From Raphanus sativus (Eukaryota; Streptophyta; Magnoliopsida; Brassicales; Brassicaceae): DNA of 64,000 nt. A program made the translations under genes and the position numbers. Below the pieces are notes generated by a model that was given only the letters and a program-made list of their open reading frames with translations, ran no database searches and had not been told where the DNA came from. Shown piece by piece: positions 47,701 to 58,603 of this stretch. The stretch lies in NCBI RefSeq assembly GCF_000801105.2, contig NC_079515.1, forward strand, positions 7,192,001 to 7,256,000. The letters are read 5' to 3'. Position 1 is the stretch's first letter; every line of letters begins with the position of its first letter.

Positions 47701-48703
47701 TTCAAGCGGTCACCAGTATAGTTCTGTAAACAGAATCGATAGAGAAACTACATTACGCAACAACATAAAAAGACAAGAGTCCATAGTTTCAAATATATTG
47801 ACACTGCACGGATGGGTCTCTCTTTCCCAGTCTGATTACCTTGACGATCAAAAGACATCCCTGAGAACCAGTTACAGCACGAATTCCCTGGAATTGAGAA
47901 AGCATATATATCATTAACTCAAAAAAGAAAGAAGGAAACCCCAAAAAAGGGAAGACTTACAGCCAAGATGGAATCAACTGGTGGGGAGGCAAAAACATCT
48001 CCACAGATAGCAGCTGTAAGCATTCCTTCTCCAACGTAACCAGCATGTGCTGGCTCATGCCCACTGCCTCCACCTACAATTAAACCAAAAGGCATAAGTT
48101 CATAAAAAAGGTTCAAGAACCCTAATCAACCCACATAAGTCACAAACTATGTCACACCTGATATAACGGCAACCTTGTCATACTTCTCAGCAGAGACATC
48201 AGCTCGTAGCACCACCTTAACCTCAGGAAATCCATCCAAATACTGGAGTCCAGGATAAGTTTCCACAAGTCCCTCGATGAACTCAGTCACCACATCTGCA
48301 AATACAAACAAAAAAAAACAGTACTATGTATTACTTCGAAACTCCCAAGCCGCTAGTTCAATTTCAAGAAAATGTAACCCTAAAACCATGTAAAAATCAA
48401 TCATGTTCGATTCGTCATCAGGATTGACCATGCAATGCAACGAAACAACACAGTCACAAAGCAGCATTTCGAGGATCGCGAGCACAAAGACGGATTTCAT
48501 CAGCAAGATACACGCAACGCAAAGAAGATATCGCAAACAGTAACACACAATCGGGGATTTTAACATAGGTCAAACAGTTCGCGATAGCATTCACAATCCT
48601 CAATCTACGACCTAATCTAAGAACAAATAAAGAAGAGAGAGAACGAATACGAAGAGGACGAACCGTTGGGGTTGTTGATGAATTTCTTCGCCGCGTAAAC
48701 CAT
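44775..48703 (-). CDS. Dihydroxyacetone kinase (DhaK-DhaL, ATP-dependent)
   Basis: Phosphorylates dihydroxyacetone (and probably glyceraldehyde) with ATP. The gene has about 19 short exons on the minus strand, from ATG at 48703 ([13 protein letters not shown], exon 48664-48703) to TGA at 44775. Joining them gives about 595 residues without a break. The DhaK domain (1-340) has [19 protein letters not shown] and the substrate-binding His in GLGIHGEPG (near 226), here at an exon junction. The DhaL domain (about 370-590) has the Mg/ATP-binding [13 protein letters not shown] and MGGTSGI. A Pro/Ser-rich linker ([14 protein letters not shown]) separates them. The layout is that of eukaryotic single-chain kinases; it corresponds to Arabidopsis At3g17770. 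The exon boundaries were not all worked out base by base. Confidence 0.93.
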
Positions 48704-48934
48704 TTTTGTGAGTAATGAGGCAATCAGAACCTGAGAATCGGAGAAGCTCGCATGAACGGGAGAGGATTCTAGAAGAAGGTTTAAGGCAACCTAAAACGAG
48801 ATGAGAGTCAACAACAGCAACGCCGAGAGAGAGAGAAGAAGCAACAAGAAAGAAGAAGAGCCAGCGAGAGAGAAAGTGATTGTTCCGTACGAGAAACCTC
48901 AGAGTTGAATTAAATGGCAGTTGCGGACGTGTAA

Positions 48935-48947
48935 TGGGCCAGGCCCA
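48935..48947. promoter_or_regulatory. Paired site II elements upstream of the DHA kinase gene
   Basis: TGGGCC and GGCCCA lie back to back (TGGGCCAGGCCCA), about 235 bp before the start codon. Such pairs are typical TCP-factor sites in constitutive plant promoters. The role is inferred. Confidence 0.5.
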
Positions 48948-49524
48948 ATCCTCATCTGGATAAGATATTTTATGCCGAATCTGTAAATTACTTTATCCGC
49001 ATCGATTAATTTCCTAATAAGATTGTAAGTGGTGATTGTGCGATAAACACGTGATTCTTTACGTTTTCGTGTGCCGTTCTTGCGCCTGTGTCGTGTCGCC
49101 GCGTGTTTGTATTTTTATTTTTTATGAATGTATTTAATATGTTAAATTGGAAATTATATTTTTGCATTTTAATATTGTTCTATTCAGATATAATCTTACA
49201 AGATTATGTTATTTCCTTTTTCAAAAAAAAAACTTTTTTATGTTCAAACCCAGAAGTCAACATCAGGATTCGGTGGATTTTCTTAAATTGCTTTTGGTTT
49301 CCGATATTTTCAACGGATTCGTCTTTCTATATATTTATTTTGTAGTACTCTTCTCTACTTTATACTGATCAAAGCTTATCCAAAACTAACTTTCCATGTC
49401 AGCTCATTCTTTGTGAACTCTATTAAGTACCATTTTAATGTATGTTTATGCTTATCTATATTTTTTCAATGGATTGGTCTTATCTATATATTTATAAATT
49501 CTTCTTTAATTACTATGTTTGTTA
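48948..49524. other. Intergenic between DHA kinase and retroposon
   Basis: AT-rich spacer. Frames at 49088-49368 (+) show no domain. It ends in the left copy of the retroposon's target duplication (49508-49524). Confidence 0.45.
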
Positions 49525-50530
49525 CCACATCAAAACCTTTTTTCTAGAGAGAAGAGAGAGAAGAGAGAGAAAGTGAATCCAGTTTGGATTCCGGCGGTCG
49601 GCCGGCGCGTTAGCGTCCGTGCCGCCGCCGGTGTCCGTTTTCTTTTAGCAAAATCAACGGTCTGGTGTCTCCCTCCTGTCTCTACCGGTCCCTACTTTGT
49701 CTGAGCTCTGGTCAGCCATCATCTCCGGTGGTCTGTTTTTGGAGCAACGACGCGGTGCGGGTTTTGATGGCGCGGTGGAGATGCGTCTAGCTCGATTGTC
49801 TTCCGGGAGATGGAGGCTCCGTTAGCTCCGTCGACGCTGGTTCCTGTTTCTGCGACGGGGATGTTCTTTCAGATCCGCCGCCGTCGGCTCCTGTTTCCGG
49901 GGTGTGAAGGTTGTCTTTGCCTTGCGCCGCCGGCTTTCGGCTCCTAGGTTATTAGGGTTTAGATTTGTGGCTTTGTTTTTCTCTTTTTTTTTGCGGTTCT
50001 TGTTTCGGTTGTTCGAGGTCTCGGTGGAGGCGGAGGAAGGTCCTCGGTGGTAAAGTGGAGGTTGCATGTGAAGCTTTCTCCTGGGTGTGTGCTCTCAACG
50101 GTGGTAGACGAAATCTCGCCGCGGTGCTTGAGTTTCTCTCCGATCATAGCCACCCGGGACTTCAAAGCGTGTGCGATGAAGATGTTTGGAGCTGGTGAGC
50201 TCCGGTTTGATTCCGGCGAACCGAAGTGTGGTTCCCCGGTGGTAGCGAGTAGAGGTGGTGGTGCGGCGGCCAGCGAGACGCGTGTCCCCCGGTGTGGAGG
50301 TGTGAACACGTGTCCGGTCCTTTCTCTCAGATCAGATCTTCGCGGCGGCCACACCTTGGATTCCTGATCGCTAGGGTTTCGAGGGTTCTGGGCTGGAGGC
50401 CCGTTTCGAGTTTGTTGGACTGTAGGCCCGTTTGTTTTCTAAGGTTGGGCCTGATGTGTTCGGACCTTGTAATTTGTTTTCTTTGGGCTTCGGCCTTTTT
50501 AATATTAAAAACTTGATGGCAAAAAAAAAA
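49525..50530 (+). mobile_element. GC-rich non-LTR retroposon with poly(A) tail and 16-bp target duplication
   Basis: ATTACTATGTTTGTTA occurs immediately before (49509-49524) and immediately after (50531-50546) a segment that ends in a run of A (about 50521-50530). Together these show target-primed reverse transcription of a poly(A) RNA. The insert is much more GC-rich than its surroundings (for example GGCGGTCGGCCGGCGCG near 49589). It holds no reverse transcriptase, and its frames on both strands have no recognised domain. Its 3' part (TTGGGCTTCGGCC, then AAAACTTGATGGC and A's) resembles plant LINE tails as I remember them. Most likely it is a LINE-derived non-autonomous element of about 1 kb; a processed non-coding transcript is the alternative. 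Confidence 0.8.
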
Positions 50531-50546
50531 ATTACTATGTTTGTTA

Positions 50547-51002
50547 TTAGGTCCTAAAAAGATTAGTTTAAGCTCAGGCTTAAAGCCTCTATCTATTCTC
50601 GAATTGTGTGACATAATTGCATAACACATGTCAGCCCAAAAAAAAAAATTGCATAACACATTAACACTAGCATGTATGATTACTTCGTTTTTAATAGAAA
50701 ACATTTTTGTAAGAAATAAAGAGACTAGGAAGATTATGTGAATGAAATCCAAAAGAAAACAAAAACTGAAACTTCAACAAGAAGTTTAACTTGAAAAGAA
50801 AATTCAAATTAGCGAGTAGTTAGCAATAGAATCCATAAATGCTGGGCTATTGGGCTAGATAAAGGCCCATTGACTAAAACAATTTTTTTTTAAAAAGTCA
50901 AAGTCCGACGCGGCGACGGCACTCGCACACGGCGTAAATAACGTGTCGATCGCGCACAGAAGAGGACCGAGAGAGAGAGAGAGAGAGAGAGGAAGAAGAG
51001 AA
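50547..51002 (+). promoter_or_regulatory. Promoter and 5' UTR of the BAP31-like gene
   Basis: It includes GGCCCAT at 50864-50870, a site II-type motif about 135 bp before the ATG, and a (GA)n tract (about 50969-50991) in the leader. No other gene. Confidence 0.5.
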
Positions 51003-54000
51003 ATGGCATTGCAATGGCTGATTCTATCGTACGTGGTTGCTGCCGAGGTAGCGATCGCAGTCATTTTGACTCTACCTTACCCTATGCTCGTGAAGAAACG
51101 CATCGTGTCACTTGTCTCGCTCATACTCCAGCCTGCCGCCTCCATCGTCGCCTTCGCTGGATTTCAACTCCTCGGTGACCGACTTCTCTCTCTCTGTCAA
51201 TTCATTTATAGTTAGGGTTTCTATAACCGGGAGTGATTTTTTTGGTACTTTTCTTTTAATTATGAATTTTGTTACTTTTGTTTCCAGATCTTTACTGGAA
51301 GAGTGAGCATAGACTAATGTGCTCATCTGAGGTTTGCACTGCCACCGAGCGTGATCGCTACGAGAAATCAGTAAGTGTATCATCTTTAATACTTTCTGTT
51401 TAAGAATGTTCCCTCGTATTTGACTTGTTTGTGTTCCTGTCTATCTTCTTTACTTGATCTGAGGATCGAGTTATTTGCTATAATTTTAGTTCAGCACATA
51501 TAGAGATGTCTGAGTAACGAAACAGAAAATGAGTTCACAGTAGTTCAACCAATTGCATATTTTGTCACAAACCCTGTGGTTACTAACTTACTATTAGTAT
51601 CTTCTGAGTTCACTTCTGTTGCATAACCTAGCCTGCGGTTAAGAAGCTTGGAATCTTACATTAGTGCAGTCATCTGGATGACTGGATCTATAGATTTTAT
51701 TATAATGGAACTGGTTTCATTTTCTATTTATGCCCTGTTCTTGTGAGAATATGTTGGCGGTTGATTGTTGATGAAATTTAACTAGGTAACCAAATCCGAT
51801 TGCCCAAAACACTGATCTTGTTGAAGCTTTTGCTTTCTTGTGATTCAAGTTCAGAGAGGTTTCGGTTTGAAGCTAATTTTGGTTTGAATTAAGAAGAAGG
51901 TTGGTTCAGTTGAAGCTGGTTATTGCAGAGACTAAACCGGGATCGATAAAGGAGAGAAGGAGGAAAGTGAAACTTCTGGTCGCGACAGAGTATTCACTTT
52001 ACGTAGGGTTTTGCTATAAAACCTTACTTTCATGTCTTCTTTACGTCGTGTGTGAGAGTTAAGACATTTGAGAGCTTGAGAGAGTTTGTTGCTCTGTTCT
52101 TGAGCTGTAAGAAACACCATCTCCTGATTAATATACTGCCTGGATTGAATCCGGCCCCAGAGTAGACGTCATCACACCGATGCGTTGATACTGGGTTACC
52201 AAATCTTGTGTCTCTGTTCTATTTCTTTTCTTGTTTGACAAACACACGAGTGAAAGAGAGAGAGATACAGAGTTGAGAAACAGAACTATTATCTTCTGAG
52301 TTTTATAACAAGTGGTATCAGAGCTCAGGTTCTTGAGGAAAGCTTAAACCTTTGAAGAAAAATCATAAAGTTTCAAGCTTTGTCGAAGAGAAGAGTAAAG
52401 GTTGAAGCTTTGAGAAGAAAGGTGTAACCTTTGGTGGAAATACATCAAGTTTCATCATAAAGGTTACAACTTTCGGTGTTCTTAGCATCAGGTTGAGAAA
52501 GATTGAAGCTTTGTCATAAAAAACACAAGCTTTGTCTTAAAGGCGTGACCTTTACGTAAGGAGGAGTGGTAGTTTGCTGGTTACAAGATGTCTGAAGATC
52601 TTGTGGGGGTTTCAAGGCTGAAGATCGACAGGTTCGATGGTACTGGAGATTTCAGTATGTGGAAGACGAGAATGATGGCTCATTTTCGTGTATTGGGTCT
52701 GAAATACATTGTCACAGACCACAAGTTGGAGATGGAGGTTCCTCTCACCAGAAGCGAAGAGAAGAGCCCTGTTGAAGGAGAAGAAACAGACTCTTCTGCG
52801 CCGCTGACAAAGACAGTTCGCGATCCCATAAAGGAAGAAAAATCTGAGAAAGCTATGGGATTGATGATAACAGGTCTTGGTGACCATGTGGTGAGAAAGA
52901 TTGAGCATTGCGTTACTGCTGCAGAGATGTGGTCAATGCTGAACAGGTTGTATATGGAAAGGTCTCTACCTAACCGTATACATCTGCAGCTGAAGTTCTA
53001 CACGTTCAAGATGGATGAGTCATTGAGTGTAGACAGGAATGTGGATGATTTTCTCAAGATTGTTGCTGAACTTGGAAGTTTGGAGGTGAAGGTTTCAGAT
53101 GAAGTTCAAGCGATCTTGTTCTTGACGTCTCTGTCGTCGAGCTATGATCAGCTCAAGCATACTCTGAAGTATGGAAGAAACTCTCTAACTCTGGAGGAAG
53201 TCGTGTCAGCTGTACGATCCATAGAAAGAGAGATTCAAGAAGCTGCTAAGGATAATAAAAATTCTGGAGCAAGCTTGTATACAAGAGAGAGAGGAAGGTC
53301 TTCTTCTAAAGGCCCTAGGGAATCAAATGGGAAGGGAAGAGGAAGATCTAACTCAAGATCAAGGGTTACTTGCTGGTTTTGCAAGAAAGAAGGTCACACA
53401 AAGAAAGACTGTTATGCAAGGAAGAAGAAGTTCGGAGCTGAGGGACAGGGAGAGGCAGGAGTTATCACTGAGAAGTTAATTGACGCTGAGTCATTGAGCA
53501 TGAGTGATCAAGCAAAAGATGTTTGGGTGTTGGATTCAGGTTGTACGTTTCACATGACCTCGCGTAGAGACTGGTTCGTTGACCTACATGACAATGGAGG
53601 AACAACTATCTTGTTGGGTGATGATCACACAGTTCAGTCACAGGGACAAGGGACCATTAGAATCAACACACACGGGGGTACGATCACGATGCTGAAGAAC
53701 GTCAGATATGTTCCTAATCTGAGAAGAAATCTCATCTCCACTGGAACCCTTGATAAGCTTGGCTTTGAGCATGAAGGTAAAGATGGCAAAGTCAGGTACT
53801 TTAAGCAGAAGAAGACAGCACTTCGTGGTAACCTGGTGAATGGCCTGTATATTCTGGATGGAGAAACGGTTGTGCAAGAGACCTGCAATGCGGAGTTGAA
53901 CAAGTCAGATAAAACTGCTTTGTGGCATAGCAGGCTCGGGCACATGAGCATCAACAACATGAAGATCTTGACTGGAAAAGGGCTGATAAACAGAAACGAG

Positions 54001-57000
54001 GTTAAGGAGCTCAAGTTCTGTGAACATTGCGTAATGGGGAAGTCTAAGAAACTGAGTTTTAACCTTGGAAGGCATGACACTGAAGACGCTCTTGGTTATG
54101 TGCATGCTGATCTGTGGGGGTCTCCAAACACTACACCATCATTGTCTGGAAAACAATACTTCTTATCCATCATCGATGATAAGACAAGGAAGGTGTGGTT
54201 GATGTTCTTGAAGACTAAAGATGAGACATTTGACAAGTTCTGCGAGTGGAAAACCTTGGTAGAGAATCAGATGAACAAGAATGTGAAGGTTCTGAGAACA
54301 GACAAAGGGTTGGAGTTTTGCAACACGAAGTTTGATGATCATTGCAGAGAACATGGCATAGAGAGACATCGCACATGTACGTACACACCACAACAAAATG
54401 GTGTTGCAGAAAGGATGAATCGTACACTGATGGAGAAGGTGAGATGTATGCTAAATGAATCAGGTCTTGGAGAAGAGTTCTGGGCAGAAGCTGCTGCTAC
54501 AGCCGCTTATGTGATCAACCGTTCTCCAAGCTCTGCAATCGATCACAACGTACCAGAAGAGTTGTGGCTGAACAGAAAACCAGGATATAAACATATGAGA
54601 AAGTTTGGTTCAGTTTGCTTTGTTCATCATGATCAAGGGAAACTGAAACCAAGAGCATTGAAAGGGGTTTTCTTGGGATATCCTCCAGGGACAAAAGGTT
54701 ACAAGGTGTGGCTCCTGGACGAACTGAAGAGTGTGATTAGCAGAAACGTCGTGTTTCAAGAAGAGTTGATGTATAAAGATGTGAAGTCAGAGAAGAAGAA
54801 GAACATGAAAGAGAGACCTGAGACAGGAGAGTCGAGTGGTTCAAGCAGAGTTGAGGTTTGTGTTGATGTCAGGCCAGAGAACGAGACTGAACAACATCAG
54901 TCAAATACAGAGCATTCAGCTGGAGGTGGAGCTGATGTTGAGAGTTCTAGCGAGTCTGATGAAGAGTTCATCGATGCAACAGAAGATCAAAACGACGAAG
55001 AAGTTGAACTTGCTGGTTATCAGCTAGCCAGAGACAGAGCTAGACGTGTTACTGCTCCACCAACGAGATTCACTGATTACAGCATGGTAGCATTTGCACT
55101 TCTTGCAGCAGAAGATGTTGAAATTGAGGAACCAAGATGCTATCATGAGGCTAAGTTATCAAAGGAGTGGGTTAAGTGGAACGGATCAATGGGGGAAGAA
55201 ATGGATTCTCTACAGAGAAACCATACCTGGGATGTTGTTGATCGACCAGAAGGAAAGAAGGTCATCAGTTGCAGGTGGTTGTACAAGAAGAAGCCTGGTA
55301 TTCCCGGAGTTGAACCTGAGAGGCACAAATCAAGATTGGTTGCTCGTGGGTGTACGCAGAGAGAGGGCATAGACTATCAAGAAGTCTTTGCACCTGTTGT
55401 TAAACATGTCTCCATAAGGATATTGATGTCTGCAGTTGTGAATGAAGATATGGAGCTTGAACAAATGGACGTAAAAACTGCATTTCTGCATGGAACTCTT
55501 GATCAGGAGCTGTACATGGAACAACCTGAGGGATTTGAGGTGAATCAAGGAAAGGATCAGGTCTGTCTACTGAAGAAATCTCTTTATGGTTTAAAACAGT
55601 CACCAAGGCTTTGGAACAAGCGATTTCATCAGTTCATGAAGAAGCAGAATTTTCTGAGAAGTGAACAAGATTCCTGTGTTTATGTAAAGAGAGTTAAGAG
55701 CGGCTGGGTGTATTTGCTACTTTATGTGGACGATATGCTTCTAGCTGCAAAGGAAATGGCAGAAATCACTAAGATCAAGGAAGTGCTGAGTTCAGAGTTT
55801 GAAATGAAGGACATGGGCGCTGCAAGTCGGATCTTGGGTATTGACATCAAGAGAGACAGAAAGAAAGGTGTTCTGTATTTGTCTCAGTCGGACTACTTGT
55901 CCAAGGTGGTTCGGAGGTTTAACATGCATGAGGCTAAGACAGTGAACACACCGATTGGAGGACACTTTAAGTTATCTGCAGTCAAGGATGCTTCAGAATG
56001 CATTGATACAGAAAGATTTCCATACTCAAGTGCCGTAGGAAGTCTTATGTATGCAATGGTGGGAACAAGACCAGATTTGTCTTATGCTATTGGGTTGATC
56101 AGTAGGTTCATGAGCAAGCCTGGAGAGTTACATTGGGAAGCAGTGAAATGGTTGCTCAGATATGTTAAAGGTTCATCCGACCTGAACTTGGTGTTTACGA
56201 AGAGTAAAGAATTCAGGATACAAGGGTATTGTGATTCAGATTTTGCTGGAGATTTGGACAAGAGTAGATCAACCAGTGGATACGTGTTTACAGTGGGAGG
56301 TAATGCTGTGAGTTGGAGATCATGTCTTCAGTCTGTTGTAGCACTATCAACTACAGAGGCTGAATATATTGCGTTATCAGAAGCTGTGAAAGAGGCGATC
56401 TGGATAAAGGGTTTGATCAATGATATGGGGTTCAAACAAGAGAAAGCAACGGTCTGGTGTGATTCACAATCTGCTATATGTTTGTCTAAGAACAACACGT
56501 TTCATGAAAGGACAAAACATGTAGCAAGGAAGTATCATTTCATCAGAGATATTATCGAAGATGGTGAGGTTGAAGTGAGCAAGATACACACTTCAAGGAA
56601 TCCAGCGGACATTCTAACCAAGTCTGTTCCTGTGAACAAGTTTGTTGCAGCTTTGGATCTTCTAAAGCTGACCAACTGAGACGAAAAAGTCGTCACTGCC
56701 GGAGGTTAAGTCGTAAGTTTGTGTAGTATATTGAGAAGGAGATGAAACTTGAATCAAGGTGGAGAATGTTGAAGCTTTTGCTTTCTTGTGATTCAAGTTC
56801 AGAGAGGTTTCGGTTTGAAGCTAATTTTGGTTTGAATTAAGAAGAAGGTTGGTTCAGTTGAAGCTGGTTATTGCAGAGACTAAACCGGGATCGATAAAGG
56901 AGAGAAGGAGGAAAGTGAAACTTCTGGTCGCGACAGAGTATTCACTTTACGTAGGGTTTTGCTATAAAACCTTACTTTCATGTCTTCTTTACGTCGTGTG

Positions 57001-57601
57001 TGAGAGTTAAGACATTTGAGAGCTTGAGAGAGTTTGTTGCTCTGTTCTTGAGCTGTAAGAAACACCATCTCCTGATTAATATACTGCCTGGATTGAATCC
57101 GGCCCCAGAGTAGACGTCATCACACCGATGCGTTGATACTGGGTTACCAAATCTTGTGTCTCTGTTCTATTTCTTTTCTTGTTTGACAAACACACGAGTG
57201 AAAGAGAGAGAGATACAGAGTTGAGAAACAGAACTATTATCTTCTGAGTTTTATAACAGATCTGAGCATTTATTTTCTTTTTTATTTGATTTTATGATCG
57301 GTTGAATCTATTGCTACACATTATTTGTGTCCTCTGCTCTGCTTCCCTAAAATGTCTTAGCTCAGTAAACGTACAAATTACTTGTGTGTTCAGATATACA
57401 AGGCTCAGCGGAATGTGGTTCTGTGTATGGCTGGGATCCTTCTCTACTGGTAACATCATCACTATTACACAACTCACACCACTTATGTAATTTGACTAAT
57501 GTTCTCTCATATTCGCTGGCAGGTGTATTTTCCGCATCTGCAAGTACAATAAAGACCTTGAGCATTTGGAGGAGCTAGAGAAGAGTTACAAGGCAGAGTA
57601 G
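51003..57601 (+). CDS. Small BAP31-like ER membrane protein (At3g17780-like)
   Basis: Multi-pass membrane protein of the B-cell-receptor-associated-protein-31/YET family, likely in the ER with a role in cargo export; the exact plant function is not known to me. Four exons join in frame: 51003-51174, 51288-51370, 57394-57449 and 57523-57601, giving 129 residues, as in Arabidopsis. Transmembrane segments: about 5-30 (WLILSYVVAAEVAIAVILTL), 37-58 (VSLVSLILQPAASIVAFAGF), and one from exon 3 (NVVLCMAGILLYWCIFRI). The tail is short and charged (KDLEHLEELEKSYKAE), without the long coiled coil of animal BAP31. Intron 2 spans about 6 kb because a complete copia retrotransposon (51819-57258) sits in it in sense orientation. 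All splice sites are intact; removing the element would leave an intron of about 0.58 kb. Confidence 0.9.
51819..52310 (+). repeat. 5' LTR of the copia element
   Basis: 492 bp, TGTTGAAGC...TTATAACA. A TATA-like CTATAAAA lies at about 52014-52021, a plausible element promoter. It appears identical to the 3' LTR. Confidence 0.97.
52313..52325 (+). promoter_or_regulatory. Primer-binding site (initiator Met tRNA)
   Basis: TGGTATCAGAGCT begins 2 nt after the 5' LTR. TGGTATCAGAGC is the classic complement of the plant initiator-methionine tRNA 3' end used by copia elements. Confidence 0.9.
52588..56679 (+). CDS. Copia gag-pol polyprotein
   Basis: A single frame of 1363 codons without stops. Gag (UBN2/DUF4219-like, 1-250) is followed by a CCHC zinc knuckle CWFCKKEGHTKKDC (about 262-275) and aspartic protease VWVLDSGCTFHMT (about 312). 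The HHCC integrase zinc finger is next (WHSRLGH...CEHC, about 445-485). The integrase core has all three acidic positions: HADLWG, LRTDKGLEF, and GVAERMNRT. Reverse transcriptase (about 900-1140) has YVDDMLLA near 1046. RNase H has YCDSDFAGD (about 1213), LSTTEAEYIAL and CDSQSAI. Gag and Pol are fused in one frame, as is usual in plant copia elements. RNase H style suggests a Tork/Tnt1-type lineage, but this is a guess. Every catalytic motif I looked for is intact. Confidence 0.96.
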   Translation: MSEDLVGVSRLKIDRFDGTGDFSMWKTRMMAHFRVLGLKYIVTDHKLEMEVPLTRSEEKSPVEGEETDSSAPLTKTVRDPIKEEKSEKAMGLMITGLGDHVVRKIEHCVTAAEMWSMLNRLYMERSLPNRIHLQLKFYTFKMDESLSVDRNVDDFLKIVAELGSLEVKVSDEVQAILFLTSLSSSYDQLKHTLKYGRNSLTLEEVVSAVRSIEREIQEAAKDNKNSGASLYTRERGRSSSKGPRESNGKGRGRSNSRSRVTCWFCKKEGHTKKDCYARKKKFGAEGQGEAGVITEKLIDAESLSMSDQAKDVWVLDSGCTFHMTSRRDWFVDLHDNGGTTILLGDDHTVQSQGQGTIRINTHGGTITMLKNVRYVPNLRRNLISTGTLDKLGFEHEGKDGKVRYFKQKKTALRGNLVNGLYILDGETVVQETCNAELNKSDKTALWHSRLGHMSINNMKILTGKGLINRNEVKELKFCEHCVMGKSKKLSFNLGRHDTEDALGYVHADLWGSPNTTPSLSGKQYFLSIIDDKTRKVWLMFLKTKDETFDKFCEWKTLVENQMNKNVKVLRTDKGLEFCNTKFDDHCREHGIERHRTCTYTPQQNGVAERMNRTLMEKVRCMLNESGLGEEFWAEAAATAAYVINRSPSSAIDHNVPEELWLNRKPGYKHMRKFGSVCFVHHDQGKLKPRALKGVFLGYPPGTKGYKVWLLDELKSVISRNVVFQEELMYKDVKSEKKKNMKERPETGESSGSSRVEVCVDVRPENETEQHQSNTEHSAGGGADVESSSESDEEFIDATEDQNDEEVELAGYQLARDRARRVTAPPTRFTDYSMVAFALLAAEDVEIEEPRCYHEAKLSKEWVKWNGSMGEEMDSLQRNHTWDVVDRPEGKKVISCRWLYKKKPGIPGVEPERHKSRLVARGCTQREGIDYQEVFAPVVKHVSIRILMSAVVNEDMELEQMDVKTAFLHGTLDQELYMEQPEGFEVNQGKDQVCLLKKSLYGLKQSPRLWNKRFHQFMKKQNFLRSEQDSCVYVKRVKSGWVYLLLYVDDMLLAAKEMAEITKIKEVLSSEFEMKDMGAASRILGIDIKRDRKKGVLYLSQSDYLSKVVRRFNMHEAKTVNTPIGGHFKLSAVKDASECIDTERFPYSSAVGSLMYAMVGTRPDLSYAIGLISRFMSKPGELHWEAVKWLLRYVKGSSDLNLVFTKSKEFRIQGYCDSDFAGDLDKSRSTSGYVFTVGGNAVSWRSCLQSVVALSTTEAEYIALSEAVKEAIWIKGLINDMGFKQEKATVWCDSQSAICLSKNNTFHERTKHVARKYHFIRDIIEDGEVEVSKIHTSRNPADILTKSVPVNKFVAALDLLKLTN
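56756..56766 (+). promoter_or_regulatory. Polypurine tract of the copia element
   Basis: AAGGTGGAGAA abuts the 3' LTR, the expected position of the plus-strand primer. It is one pyrimidine short of a perfect purine run. Confidence 0.75.
56767..57258 (+). repeat. 3' LTR of the copia element
   Basis: 492 bp, apparently identical to 51819-52310, followed by the target duplication GATCT at 57259-57263. Confidence 0.97.
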
Positions 57602-58072
57602 TAGTCTCCCCCCCAAAGTCTGGTTCTTCTGTTATAAATATAACATCGTCTTGTGATTAGTTTCAAAACTGGTGGAAGACGATGATTTATCTCGACAACA
57701 TCATTTCACAGACCTTATATGTATTTATTCATCTTGCATCTTTGTTTTACTTTTTGAGAAATAGAAGGCTCTGTTTTATTTATGTCCGGAAACTTGACAT
57801 ATACAAGAAACCTAGATCACTTTTTACCATAAACCCCCCGAGACAAGTCAGTTAAAATTGAAACAAACTCGAAAGGATTTGATGTCTAGGACCAACAGAG
57901 AAGCGGCCACTTACGTATTGGACTAGACCAAAACAACCGTCACCGATCACTAGGCCTACGATTCTTACAACCCGACCCCTTTTTAACATTTTTTTAATCT
58001 TGAATAAACAATGGATGTAAACATTAGCCTTAAACCCTTAACGAAAGAACAGTAGTGGGAGTGGATATTCTA

Positions 58073-58080
58073 CATTGAGA
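58073..58080 (+). promoter_or_regulatory. P1BS-type PHR1 site, distal
   Basis: GGATATTC fits GNATATNC, the site bound by PHR1-class phosphate-starvation regulators. It lies about 780 bp before the PAP17 start. It may be fortuitous on its own. Confidence 0.4.
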
Positions 58081-58603
58081 ATAAACTATTACACTACGTG
58101 TTAACATACAATTGGTAAAAAAGCGGCTTTGTCTGCTGTTAGAGCTTGTCTGAAAGTGAAGTATGTGGTCCAATAGCAATACCATCTCGTGACACAATCT
58201 TATTTCTGCGACAATTAAAAACTCAATCCTAAGTTCCTAACTCAATCGTATGATTGATCACATAATGCTGCCCCTAATGTTCTCTAAATAAATAATAGAT
58301 GAACTGATCATCTATAATAATCAAAATCCTTTAAAAGGAAACCAAGTAGGCAGCGAGTCGTTTTTGAATTTTCCTCTATATCTTCTTTTGTTATGTTTAC
58401 TGAGAACTCAAAACCAGCAAAATTTATTAATTAATATTTACTAAAAGATTGTCTATATGTTTATTAATAGAATTTGAATATTTTTCCAAACAAAGCCAAA
58501 TCCCTGAGATTCAGAACAAAAAAAAAATTGAGAGGTGGTGGATGTCAGAATCTGAGAGAGCAGAGGAGGAGAAAATAAAAATAAAAGATGCGGCCACTGG
58601 TTG

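Larger units (their letters stand above)
51819..57258 (+). mobile_element. Complete Ty1/copia LTR retrotransposon, young
   Basis: Two 492-bp LTRs (51819-52310, 56767-57258), each TG...CA, look identical base for base by eye. They are flanked by the 5-bp duplication GATCT (51814-51818 and 57259-57263). A primer-binding site, a single uninterrupted gag-pol frame and a polypurine tract are in the expected order. The protease-integrase-RT-RNase H order defines copia. All parts needed for movement appear present. It lies in sense orientation in intron 2 of the BAP31-like gene, a likely source of cryptic splice or poly(A) signals for the host transcript. Confidence 0.97.

Noticed and set aside
49519..50516. 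Several open frames within the GC-rich segment
   Set aside because: GC-rich DNA has few stops. No domain was seen on either strand and the segment has the structure of a retroposed non-coding sequence.
52612..55606. Minus-strand and out-of-frame ORFs across the copia element
   Set aside because: All overlap the 1363-codon gag-pol frame, whose domains are unambiguous.
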